From positions 92,679-100,644 of the forward strand of contig DEFA01000025.1 of assembly GCA_002350525.1 (NCBI GenBank): DNA of 7,966 nucleotides, in the 5' to 3' direction. Within the stretch, counting starts at the first letter, position 1. Every line of letters starts with the position of its first letter. Under the pieces are notes generated by a model that did not search any database, had not been told where the DNA came from, and worked only from the letters and a program-made list of their open reading frames with translations. Of the stretch, positions 1 through 6,949 are shown piece after piece. Origin of the DNA: Lachnospiraceae bacterium UBA2864. GTDB lineage: Bacteria; Bacillota; Clostridia; Lachnospirales; Lachnospiraceae. Both the position numbers and the translations under genes were made by a program.

Positions 1-342
1 ATTAATAAGCTGGAATATGATTCTGTCCTTGCAGTTAGGAAGATCAATCTTCTTAATCACTTCCTCACTTCTTTCCATGCTCTGAAGATATGCTGCCGCA
101 AACTCACTCATAACATCAGGAAGATTCTCAGTAGCCTCATATCTTTCATACATATCCTGAAGATAAAGAGTAGGGCAGATATTTCTCTTCTCTCCCTCAA
201 GCTCTATAGTCACAGCATCCAGTTCTCTGTTTACCTTTGGAACCTTTTCAAATACTACCTTTCCATTCTTCATAGAATCTGGAAAGAAGTTCAAAAGCTC
301 TGTCTCTACTACGCCTTTAAATGTCTCAAAATTCATTCTCAT
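1..342 (-). CDS. DUF5688-family protein, N-terminal part (runs off the left end)
   Basis: Only the first 114 codons are present and the frame stays open to base 1. The protein begins MRMNFETFKG and contains a segment around residues 48-66 (LEGEKRNICPTLYLQDMYE) that resembles the conserved core of DUF5688 proteins, which I recall as common in Lachnospiraceae and with no assigned biochemical role. The visible part is acidic, soluble and has no signal peptide or membrane segment. I chose the ATG at 342-340 because the GAGG at 352-355 lies 9 nt upstream of it; the in-frame ATG at 336-334 (MNFETFK) would be 15 nt away, although family members often start that way. A terminator (401-437) separates it from the giant surface-protein gene upstream, so it probably has its own promoter, but I see no convincing one in the 60 nt between. 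The family call is from memory of the motif. Confidence 0.7.
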   Translation of the reverse strand, partial: MRMNFETFKGVVETELLNFFPDSMKNGKVVFEKVPKVNRELDAVTIELEGEKRNICPTLYLQDMYERYEATENLPDVMSEFAAAYLQSMERSEEVIKKIDLPNCKDRIIFQLIN

Positions 343-400
343 ATATTTTTACCTCTTATTCTTTCTCCCAATCACTTGGGTTTTCTCCTAAAAATGATAC

Positions 401-437
401 AAAAATAGGAGATACAAACCTTATGGCTCATATCTCC
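401..437 (-). terminator. Intrinsic terminator after the giant surface-protein gene
   Basis: On the minus strand a 13-bp stem with ATAA loop (GGAGATATGAGCC at 437-425 pairing with GGTTTGTATCTCC at 420-408, three G-U pairs) is followed by TATTTTT. It starts 40 nt after the TAA of the surface-protein gene. No T-tract follows on the plus strand, so it works in one direction only. Confidence 0.85.
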
Positions 438-446
438 CGATTTCCA

Positions 447-482
447 TTTACTAAATTGTCTTTTACTAAAATGTGTTTTACT
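447..482. repeat. Short imperfect tandem repeat, 16-nt period
   Basis: TTTACTAAA recurs with a spacing of 16 nt (447-455 and 463-471 with flanking matches) and a partial third unit TTTACT follows at 477-482, overlapping the stop codon of the surface-protein gene. The repeat is AT-rich and lies between that stop and its terminator. No function is evident. Confidence 0.4.
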
Positions 483-3400
483 CTTCTATATCGTCATCAT
501 ATTCTTCAATATCATCAACCATAGAAGTCTTTTTACTGAAGAATATATATGATACCGCAAAGAGTATAAATGCAAGTCCGATAGCACCACAGACAAATGG
601 ATTATAATTATCACCTGTCTGAGGAAGCTTAGGCTGTGTAGGCTTATTAGTAAGGTCGAGTGTATACTCAACTACTTCAGGAGCCTTTTCATCTTCCTTC
701 AGCTTTCCATCCTCATCTCTGCCGTATGTAAATACTACTTCATGAGGAGTACTATCAAGAATATAATCTTCCTTAGCCTTTGTTTCGACTACAGTATAAG
801 TTATATCCTTATCGAAGCTGCCATCTTTGTCAAAGGTACAGATTGGAAGCAGATCACTTTCAGCACATCCATCCTTACCGGTTACAAGCGTCTGAATCAC
901 CTTACCATCCTTATCTCTGATTTCGAATTCAACACCCTCAATCATGGTATTAAGCTCGGAATCTCTCTTCTTAAGGAGCAGTTTTCCATATACATAGTCA
1001 TCCTTCATCTGACACTTCTGAATCTCGCCTGAATCCTTAACCTCAAACTCTATATCGTTCGCTATGGTATATCCATAAGGTGAAGTCTCCTCTCTAAGAG
1101 TGTACTTACCTGCCGGTATCTTCTCAACCATATGAGGTTCCTTAGTACTGGTCCAGGTCTCAACAGTCTTACCTTCGGAATCAATGATAGTAAGTTTTGC
1201 ACCTTCAAGTTCTTTTTCTCCAGTCACATCTGTTTTACTAAATTCAACCTTAATAGGAACATCTTTGAACTCTGCTTCGAACTTAAGTACTTTTTCTCCT
1301 TCAGGATTATATGATGCATCAATCTGCACTTTTTCTTTATTGGAAGCATAACCCTTAGGAGGTTCAATTTCCTGGATATAATACTTTCCAAGCGGAAGAT
1401 CTGATACAAAGTGAATCTTTCCTTCAGAATCTGTAACAGCCTTTTCAATTAGACTGTCTGTTTGAAGCTTTGCATCAGTTTCAGTGCAAATTATTTCCTC
1501 AGCAGAATACAGTCCAAATATAGCGCCTTCAAGAGCTTTACCCGTTTCTGAATCCTTCTTTATAACAGAGATTTCTACCTTCTGTCTTTCGTTAAAGATA
1601 TGGTCTCCAGCATAAACGATAGGAGTATCCTGATCCATATATGAAAGGTCAGCATCAATAGGTGTGCTATCCAGCATAAAGCCTTCAAGTGTATCAGTCT
1701 CAACCAGATAATACTTACCAAGTGGCAGCTTATCTATAAATGCTACACCTTTATCGTTTGTTACAAGAGTTGCAACAAGTTCATCCTTCTCATAGTAAAC
1801 AGTATCAATACCATCAGGACTAACTATGTCTTCCTTTGCATATACTTCAAAAGTTACGCCAGCCATGGATTTCTTCTTCCAACTGAACAGGAAGTCATAC
1901 CACTTATCCTTGGTAGCCTCAATATCCTGAAGGAACTCTCCATCCTTATTGATGATTATTGTACCTGTAGGTACCTCGTCCTTCATAGTTACTGACTGGA
2001 TTTCTTCTGTATCAATTACAGTGAACTCCACATCTGTCGCTCTGAGATATCCATAAGGTGCGAACTCCTCACGAAGTATATATGTTTCTCCAACCACAAG
2101 TCTCTTAAGCACATGCTTTTCACCTGCCTTTGATGTCCAGGTTTCTACCACATTACCATCCTTATCGATCACTGAAAGTGTAGCCCCATTAAGCTCAGCA
2201 CCGCTTGTTATATCCTCCTTGGAGAATTCGAAGCTTGTAGGAGTATTTATAAACTCACTACTGTACTTTGCTACAGGAGTATTCTCATCGATATACCTGG
2301 CATCGAACTCGATTACCTCTTCAGATGAAACATATCCAGCCGGTGTTTTAATTTCCTTTGCAGTATACTTACCAAAAGGATAATCCTTAGTGAACTTTAT
2401 AAGTCCATCTGCATCTGAAGTTGCCTGTTCCAGAAGTGTTCCTGCCTCAACAACAACCTTACCATCTCTGGTCTTAATATCTTCAGCTGCATAAAGTCCG
2501 AAGACTGCACCTTCGATAGCTCTGTCATCTTCTGCATCACGCTTTTCTACAACAAGCTCAAGTTTTTCTCGTTCATCCTTAAATGTCTTTGTGTCATAGA
2601 TTACAGGAGTCTCATCATCAGCATAAACAAGTGTACTGGTCTGTTCCTGAGGATCAAGCAGATATCCAAACGGAGCCTTTGTTTCAACAACTTTGTACTG
2701 TCCAAGAGGAATATCCTTAAGTACTGCTTTACCTTCTGCATCAGAAGTAAGCGTTGCTACCAGGTCTCCCTCACTATAATACTTTGTTCTCTCTCCAGAC
2801 TCATCCACCTGGTTATCAGCAGTATAAATATCCTCTGCTGCATATACCTCAAACTCTGCCCCCTCAAGACCGCCTTCAACATATACGAACTCTTTTTCGT
2901 CACTGTCAGCAAACCATCCACCTTCATAACCTTCAAGTACTTCACCACGCTTTTCTATGGTAATCTCGCCCTTTGTTGGATGATTCTCATATTCCACTGT
3001 GATAATAGCCTCGTAGGTGTCAGGATCTGTCTCATAGAAAGTATCAGTATCAACTGCGACCTCAACATAGTTCTCATTCTTCACATAGCCATAAGGTGCT
3101 GCTATTTCTTCTATTCGGTAATTTCCAAGATGAAGTACCTGAGGAAGTAAAAGATCACCATCATCATCTGTCTTAAAAGTCTTATGAGTAACCTTTGAAG
3201 GATAAGTTGTGATCATCTCAACATATTCCTCTGTATCCATGTTGTAGATACGGAACTCAGCGTTAGGAAGAAGAACTGTTTTCTTAGTCTCATCATCCTT
3301 CTTTATAATTCTGAGCTTTGCACTGAACTCCCTGTCTATGAATACTCGCCAAACAAGAGGTTCATCTGGCTTATGCTCTGTGATTCTTACCTCAAATGGC

Positions 3401-5952
3401 TTTACTGTTTCCATGTTGTGAGGTGTGACTGACTCAACCACGATATAGGTTCCATATGGTATCGGAATAGATACTGCATGTCCCTTTTTATCTGTATAGA
3501 TAGTGGTCTCTCCCTTACCTTCGGCTGATTCCTTTCCAGTTACTTTGCCTCCGATAACTATAGGGGTAGCATTATCAAAATCATAGCTGCCGTCTTCCTT
3601 TACAGGAAGCTTTGACTTAAGGTAAGCTGTAAAGCCTGCTCCTTCAAGAAGCGGTGCCTCAGTATCATCGCCATTATCTGATACTTTGATCAGCTGGAAT
3701 GGTTGCTTCTTAACCTGCTCCTCAGATGTTGACTCTCTCGCTACCTCTGCTACAAGATCACCCTCATAATCACATTTAAGGTCATGCTCCTCAGTGTCAA
3801 TGTTATAACCTACCGGAGCCTCTATCTCTTTGATGTAATAATCACCTAGATACAAGTTTTTAATCTCAGCCTCTGCATTTGCATCTGTTTTAAGCTCTGC
3901 AACTTTTGTACCCTTCTTATAAAGAACTCCTGTCTTTCCGTCAGGATGAACTATATCATTACGAGCATAGAGCCCATATACTGCCCCCTCAAGTGAAGCA
4001 TCGCCCTGTGGATAAGGCTTTCCAGTTTCCTTATCAACCTTATAAAGATGAATCTTGGCTGTTACCCTGTCATTCTCAAATGTATGCTTAAACTCAGCTG
4101 TAGGAGTCTTCTCATCCATAATTTCAAAGCTGAAATTATATACATCTGTCTGATTACGGAGATAACCATATGGCGCCTTAGTCTCCTTAATATAATATGA
4201 ATTAGATATTGGAAGATCTACTGTATAAGCACCGTTTCCGTCATTTCCGGTTGTAGCCGTCTGTATTGCTGTATCCTTCTTCATGATGACTGTACCATCA
4301 TAATTCTTGATATCATTTCCGGCATACATGGTATACTCTCCACACTTAAGTGGATTCTTAGTATCCTTGTCAATCTTGGATACAGTAACCTTTGCTTTCT
4401 GACGATGATTTTCAATAGTCACGCTCTCAAACTGCACTTCGACATTCTGATCCTTATATTCAATCGTTACAGTCTTAGTTTCACCATTGATCGTATAACC
4501 ACCGATACTTTTGGTTTCAGTAACATTGTAGGTTCCAAGATGAAGATTATTCAGTGTCACCTGACCATCCTTACCACTCACAAGTCCCTCTGATATGACA
4601 GCACCTTTGTTATAAACCTTGGCTCCGTCAGCTCTGTAGATGTCTGCCCCGGCTGTAACCTTAAAGGTTGCTCCTGGGAGCTTTCTCTTCTCATAAGTGA
4701 AGTTGGTTCCATTCCATCCTACAAGAACCTCACCTTCCTTATAGATTGTAAGTGCACCTACCTGCTCAGCATCCTTGGCAGTAAATGAAGTTGTCTGACC
4801 TGCTTTAACTACAAGTGTGTGAACATCCTTATCAAGTACATATCCTTTTGGTGAAGATATTTCCTTAACATAGTAGGTTCCCGGTGTAAGAGGCCCTGAC
4901 TTGCAACCACCGTCATCACCTGTGACCATCTGCTCTACAAGTGCAGTACATCCACTATCGGAATAAATACCATAGGTTGCACCTGGAAGCTTAGTACCTG
5001 TTGCCTTATCTATCTTCTCCAGATATCCATAACCTATATCTTCAGTTTTCACTTTGATATAAGCATAGATAGGATCCGCTGAAGGTCTTTCAGATACGAA
5101 CTCTTGATAATTACTATTACCATTAAACCAGAATACACAGCTAGATGTTGGTTCAACCTTTCCGGTATTTGATGTAAATGTTCCAGTAGTTGCCTCAGTC
5201 TGAACCTTTGTACTGGAAATGGTAAGCTTATTACCATCCACAGAAGTATCATAACCCTTGAGACTAAGATCAAAGCCCTTAAGTTCCTTATTCTTATCTG
5301 TAAGTGTTATTTCATATCTCTGATTTGTCTCATTCCACTTCAGTTCTATAGTTTCTGCGCCACTCTTAGTCTTGCTGGCAAAGCTTGGAATCTTCTGATC
5401 ATAAGCTGCACCGATACTGTCTCTTAGGGTTTTATAATAACCATAACAAGTATCTGGATCTGGAGCACATCTTGAAAGAGTATAGGCAGCATTATCTGCA
5501 CTATCTGTTCCAAAGAGTCCTTTTTCTATGATCCATACCTGACTCTGCGTTGCAATAAACTGATCCTTCTTGTCATTTGATGGCTCATTCTGTGTATCTG
5601 CTGTATCTGCATAACCATAATACAGACAAAGAGCAAGCAGCTTTTCCTGCTTGGCAGAAAGGCTTGTATTGTTCGGTTCGTCATCACTCTTCATCAACTC
5701 ACCAGTCTCTGCCGTAAGACCAAAATTAAGACAGTAGCCTATCTTACCGTCTATCATGGCATATAGAATCTGACCTGTATGAGAAGAATTGAATTCCGAC
5801 ACAACGCCATGCTCACTTGCTGATGCATACCAGAAGCATATATTTGCTTCAGCACTTGCTGCGAATGCTGTCATTGCAGATCCGGACACAGAAGAAACTA
5901 CAATCAAAAGAGCCATTATAAATGACATAAATCGTTTTAGTTTCTGTCTCAT
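478..5952 (-). CDS. Giant LPXTG-anchored surface protein with N-terminal thioester domain and about 13 CnaB/SpaA-type domains
   Basis: This 1824-residue protein is predicted to be exported, cross-linked internally and attached to the cell wall by sortase. Residues 1-31 form a signal peptide (RQKLKR, hydrophobic core, cleavage near AFA-A). Residues 33-300 look like a Cys-Gln thioester domain: C74 in IGYCLNFG and Q136 in ATQSQVW are the expected pair, which in known homologues forms a covalent bond to a target amine. Thirteen CnaB-like domains follow, starting near residues 307, 399, 519, 630, 749, 877, 994, 1129, 1239, 1330, 1458, 1567 and 1656. Most show the isopeptide pattern, for example K313/E364/D394 and K1137/E1200/N1236, with the motif E-x-x-x-P-x-G-Y. 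Domain 5 is atypical (VVES-TP-N, WRVF-DR) but matches a conserved block I recall from clostridial giant adhesins. LPQTG is at 1776-1780, a membrane helix at about 1785-1805, and the tail is SKK plus an acidic end. I chose the ATG at 5952 because AAGGAGG lies 11 nt upstream; a longer reading from TTG 5985 starts inside a terminator. The binding target is unknown, and the sortase is not in the window. Confidence 0.95.
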   Translation of the reverse strand: MRQKLKRFMSFIMALLIVVSSVSGSAMTAFAASAEANICFWYASASEHGVVSEFNSSHTGQILYAMIDGKIGYCLNFGLTAETGELMKSDDEPNNTSLSAKQEKLLALCLYYGYADTADTQNEPSNDKKDQFIATQSQVWIIEKGLFGTDSADNAAYTLSRCAPDPDTCYGYYKTLRDSIGAAYDQKIPSFASKTKSGAETIELKWNETNQRYEITLTDKNKELKGFDLSLKGYDTSVDGNKLTISSTKVQTEATTGTFTSNTGKVEPTSSCVFWFNGNSNYQEFVSERPSADPIYAYIKVKTEDIGYGYLEKIDKATGTKLPGATYGIYSDSGCTALVEQMVTGDDGGCKSGPLTPGTYYVKEISSPKGYVLDKDVHTLVVKAGQTTSFTAKDAEQVGALTIYKEGEVLVGWNGTNFTYEKRKLPGATFKVTAGADIYRADGAKVYNKGAVISEGLVSGKDGQVTLNNLHLGTYNVTETKSIGGYTINGETKTVTIEYKDQNVEVQFESVTIENHRQKAKVTVSKIDKDTKNPLKCGEYTMYAGNDIKNYDGTVIMKKDTAIQTATTGNDGNGAYTVDLPISNSYYIKETKAPYGYLRNQTDVYNFSFEIMDEKTPTAEFKHTFENDRVTAKIHLYKVDKETGKPYPQGDASLEGAVYGLYARNDIVHPDGKTGVLYKKGTKVAELKTDANAEAEIKNLYLGDYYIKEIEAPVGYNIDTEEHDLKCDYEGDLVAEVARESTSEEQVKKQPFQLIKVSDNGDDTEAPLLEGAGFTAYLKSKLPVKEDGSYDFDNATPIVIGGKVTGKESAEGKGETTIYTDKKGHAVSIPIPYGTYIVVESVTPHNMETVKPFEVRITEHKPDEPLVWRVFIDREFSAKLRIIKKDDETKKTVLLPNAEFRIYNMDTEEYVEMITTYPSKVTHKTFKTDDDGDLLLPQVLHLGNYRIEEIAAPYGYVKNENYVEVAVDTDTFYETDPDTYEAIITVEYENHPTKGEITIEKRGEVLEGYEGGWFADSDEKEFVYVEGGLEGAEFEVYAAEDIYTADNQVDESGERTKYYSEGDLVATLTSDAEGKAVLKDIPLGQYKVVETKAPFGYLLDPQEQTSTLVYADDETPVIYDTKTFKDEREKLELVVEKRDAEDDRAIEGAVFGLYAAEDIKTRDGKVVVEAGTLLEQATSDADGLIKFTKDYPFGKYTAKEIKTPAGYVSSEEVIEFDARYIDENTPVAKYSSEFINTPTSFEFSKEDITSGAELNGATLSVIDKDGNVVETWTSKAGEKHVLKRLVVGETYILREEFAPYGYLRATDVEFTVIDTEEIQSVTMKDEVPTGTIIINKDGEFLQDIEATKDKWYDFLFSWKKKSMAGVTFEVYAKEDIVSPDGIDTVYYEKDELVATLVTNDKGVAFIDKLPLGKYYLVETDTLEGFMLDSTPIDADLSYMDQDTPIVYAGDHIFNERQKVEISVIKKDSETGKALEGAIFGLYSAEEIICTETDAKLQTDSLIEKAVTDSEGKIHFVSDLPLGKYYIQEIEPPKGYASNKEKVQIDASYNPEGEKVLKFEAEFKDVPIKVEFSKTDVTGEKELEGAKLTIIDSEGKTVETWTSTKEPHMVEKIPAGKYTLREETSPYGYTIANDIEFEVKDSGEIQKCQMKDDYVYGKLLLKKRDSELNTMIEGVEFEIRDKDGKVIQTLVTGKDGCAESDLLPICTFDKDGSFDKDITYTVVETKAKEDYILDSTPHEVVFTYGRDEDGKLKEDEKAPEVVEYTLDLTNKPTQPKLPQTGDNYNPFVCGAIGLAFILFAVSYIFFSKKTSMVDDIEEYDDDIEE
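988..2973 (-). repeat. Duplicated three-domain block (CnaB types A-B-C, twice) inside the surface protein
   Basis: Residues 994-1329 (2973-1966) and 1330-1655 (1965-988) each hold the same three domain types in order. Type A has FEVYA-EDI, LVATL, PLG-Y, VET and TP-VY. Type B has EGA-FGLY, a G-KY segment and a P-GY segment. Type C has FSK-D, VETWTS, LREE and PYGY. The copies match clearly at protein level but have drifted strongly in DNA, so the duplication is old. Domain 2 also resembles type A, and domains 3-4 resemble type B. Confidence 0.8.
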
Positions 5953-5963
5953 TTTTCTTAATT

Positions 5964-5970
5964 CCTCCTT
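5964..5970 (-). promoter_or_regulatory. Ribosome binding site that fixes the surface-protein start
   Basis: AAGGAGG on the minus strand is a full match to the anti-Shine-Dalgarno sequence, 11 nt before the ATG at 5952. It begins only 13 nt after the T-tract of the upstream terminator, so the translated message carries this hairpin or starts just past it. Confidence 0.9.
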
Positions 5971-5983
5971 GTAAATTTGCAAC

Positions 5984-6020
5984 AAAAAAAGAGAGACCTA
6001 AGCTTTGGCTCAAATCTCTC
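5984..6020 (-). terminator. Intrinsic terminator or attenuator between the lipoprotein gene and the surface-protein gene
   Basis: A 13-bp stem (GAGAGATTTGAGC at 6020-6008, loop CAAA, GCTTAGGTCTCTC at 6003-5991, with three G-U pairs) runs directly into seven T residues on the minus strand. It ends the lipoprotein transcript 47 nt after that gene's stop. It also lies only 31 nt ahead of the surface-protein start, too close for a promoter to fit between, so expression of the surface protein must involve read-through, antitermination, or a promoter upstream of the hairpin. Confidence 0.85.
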
Positions 6021-6023
6021 AGT

Positions 6024-6064
6024 TATATACCTTTCATTTCGGTATAAATATTTAGTTGTATATA
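6024..6064 (-). promoter_or_regulatory. AT-rich dyads immediately upstream of the attenuator
   Basis: TATACC (6046-6041 on the minus strand) is an exact inverted match to GGTATA (6031-6026) with a 9-nt loop. A second, overlapping pair, TATATAC (6064-6058) and GTATATA (6030-6024), excludes the first. The segment could be an operator, an RNA structure or part of a weak promoter (TATAAC near 6022-6027, no good -35 box). All of these are inference; only the dyads are seen. Confidence 0.35.
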
Positions 6065-6067
6065 TCC

Positions 6068-6868
6068 TTATCTATAGCAGCGGAACTCATAAAAGTCCTG
6101 ACCACCTGAGTTTGTCACTCCTCCATATTCTATAAGAAAGTATGGATTTGATTCAAGAAGCAACATGTCTGCTATATAAGTTGCTATAGCATCCTCACTT
6201 CCGAGAAGTCTTCCCGATGTAGTTGCTGCCTTGTTCAGATCCGTTTCTACGAACACGCTGTAGTATCCGAGACCATCATACGGATAATATTCATTATACT
6301 CATCTTCTGTAATCTGTCCCTGTGCCAAAAGATTGGCAAGATTATCCGTGGTTTTTATCATACCACCTGCCTGACATTTGGATGTAGCTAGTGATACAAC
6401 ATTCCCTGGACTATAAGATACTTCAGCTGGTGCAGGAGCTTCTGTAGCCGCCTCTGTTGGAGCTTCTATAGCCGCCTCTGTTTCTGCCTCAGTACAAGAC
6501 TCTGTTGGGGCTTCCGTAGCTGTTTCTGTACGAGTCTCTGTTGAAACTTCTGTTACAGTTTCAGTAGCTTTTTCAGTTTTCACTTGAACTGAAGTTTCTG
6601 TTTTATTCTTGTTCTCAGTAGTTGCCTCTGTTGATACTGACATCCTGCTATTCCGCTTCTTATCATCGGAAGTATTCTTCTCTTCCCTGGCTTTCTCAGT
6701 TGTCTGCTCTTTGCATTCAGTAGTAGCTTCTGTCTTTATCTCAGTTGACTCTTCAGTCTGCTTGGCAACTACATCCTTGCTATTATTTATTGCATCCTTA
6801 ACATCAGTTGTACAGCCGGTGAGTCCAAGTATTGCTATAGTTATAAGAATCATCATTAGTTTCTTCAT
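6068..6868 (-). CDS. Lipoprotein with Thr/Glu-rich stalk and unrecognised C-terminal domain
   Basis: This 266-residue protein begins MKKLMMILITIAILGLTGC: a type II signal peptide with lipobox LTGC, so C19 should be lipidated and the protein held on the outer face of the membrane. Residues 38-147 are a low-complexity stalk rich in Thr, Glu and Ala with many TE, TEAPTE and TEAATE units. Residues 150-266 are a compact domain rich in aromatic residues, with C165 and C264 as a possible disulfide, that I do not recognise; the segment TEDEYNEYYPYDGLGYYSVF is its most distinctive part. I chose the ATG at 6868 because AGGTGG lies 5 nt upstream; an upstream in-frame GTG (6877) would begin inside that site. 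The gene is downstream of parM-parR and two small ORFs and upstream of the giant surface protein. A surface-exclusion or adhesion role is possible from the context alone. Confidence 0.88.
   Translation of the reverse strand: MKKLMMILITIAILGLTGCTTDVKDAINNSKDVVAKQTEESTEIKTEATTECKEQTTEKAREEKNTSDDKKRNSRMSVSTEATTENKNKTETSVQVKTEKATETVTEVSTETRTETATEAPTESCTEAETEAAIEAPTEAATEAPAPAEVSYSPGNVVSLATSKCQAGGMIKTTDNLANLLAQGQITEDEYNEYYPYDGLGYYSVFVETDLNKAATTSGRLLGSEDAIATYIADMLLLESNPYFLIEYGGVTNSGGQDFYEFRCYR
6428..6757 (-). repeat. Degenerate repeat coding for the Thr/Glu stalk of the lipoprotein
   Basis: On the plus strand the segment shows recurrent (g)cttctgt, gcctctgt and tttctgt units, the reverse complement of ACAGAAG-type Thr-Glu codon pairs. 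The repeats stay in frame and encode residues 38-147. Such tracts often vary in length between strains; that is general knowledge and is not shown here. Confidence 0.7.
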
Positions 6869-6873
6869 ATCTT

Positions 6874-6949
6874 CCACCTGTCCTTTCCGTGGACAGATGA
6901 GATACGACTTTAACTGCCCACAAGTATTATTTAGTTGTGTCAGTTACTC
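6874..6949 (-). promoter_or_regulatory. Candidate translational attenuator in the leader of the lipoprotein gene
   Basis: Four segments on the minus strand can pair in two exclusive ways. Segment 1 (AACTG-A-CACAA, 6945-6935) pairs with segment 2 (TTGTG-GG-CAGTT, 6923-6912). Segment 3 (TCATCTGTCC, 6900-6891) pairs with segment 4 (GGACAGGTGG, 6883-6874; 10 bp, two G-U), which contains the AGGTGG ribosome site at 6879-6874. Alternatively GTGGGCAG (6921-6914, segment 2) pairs with CTGTCCAC (6896-6889, segment 3; 8 bp, one G-U), freeing the ribosome site. The stop codon of the 32-residue ORF lies 4 nt before segment 1, so a ribosome finishing there would cover segment 1. The pairings are seen directly; the switching is inference. 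Confidence 0.45.

Noticed and set aside
349..375. Eight-codon GTG-start frame between the terminator and the DUF5688 gene
   Set aside because: AGGAG lies 9 nt upstream, but the frame is too short and the start too weak to call; it may simply be leader sequence.
367..380. CCCAA-TCAC-TTGGG hairpin followed by TTTT on the plus strand
   Set aside because: The stem has only 5 bp and no plus-strand gene ends there, so it is not called a terminator.
742..1032. Plus-strand open frame inside the surface-protein gene
   Set aside because: No ribosome site, odd composition, and fully antisense to a clear coding region; other plus-strand frames in 478-5952 are rejected for the same reason.
5950..5985. 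Longer start of the surface protein at TTG 5985 (adding 11 residues MLQIYKEELRK)
   Set aside because: It would begin inside the T-tract region of the terminator, has no ribosome site, and its own codons contain the AAGGAGG that serves the ATG at 5952.
6428..6757. Repeat tract considered as a CRISPR array or minisatellite
   Set aside because: Units are short, in frame and encode a Thr/Glu stalk, with no constant spacers.
6866..6877. GTG start of the lipoprotein at 6877
   Set aside because: The GTG overlaps the AGGTGG ribosome site and leaves no spacing; the ATG at 6868 gives a typical MKK signal peptide.
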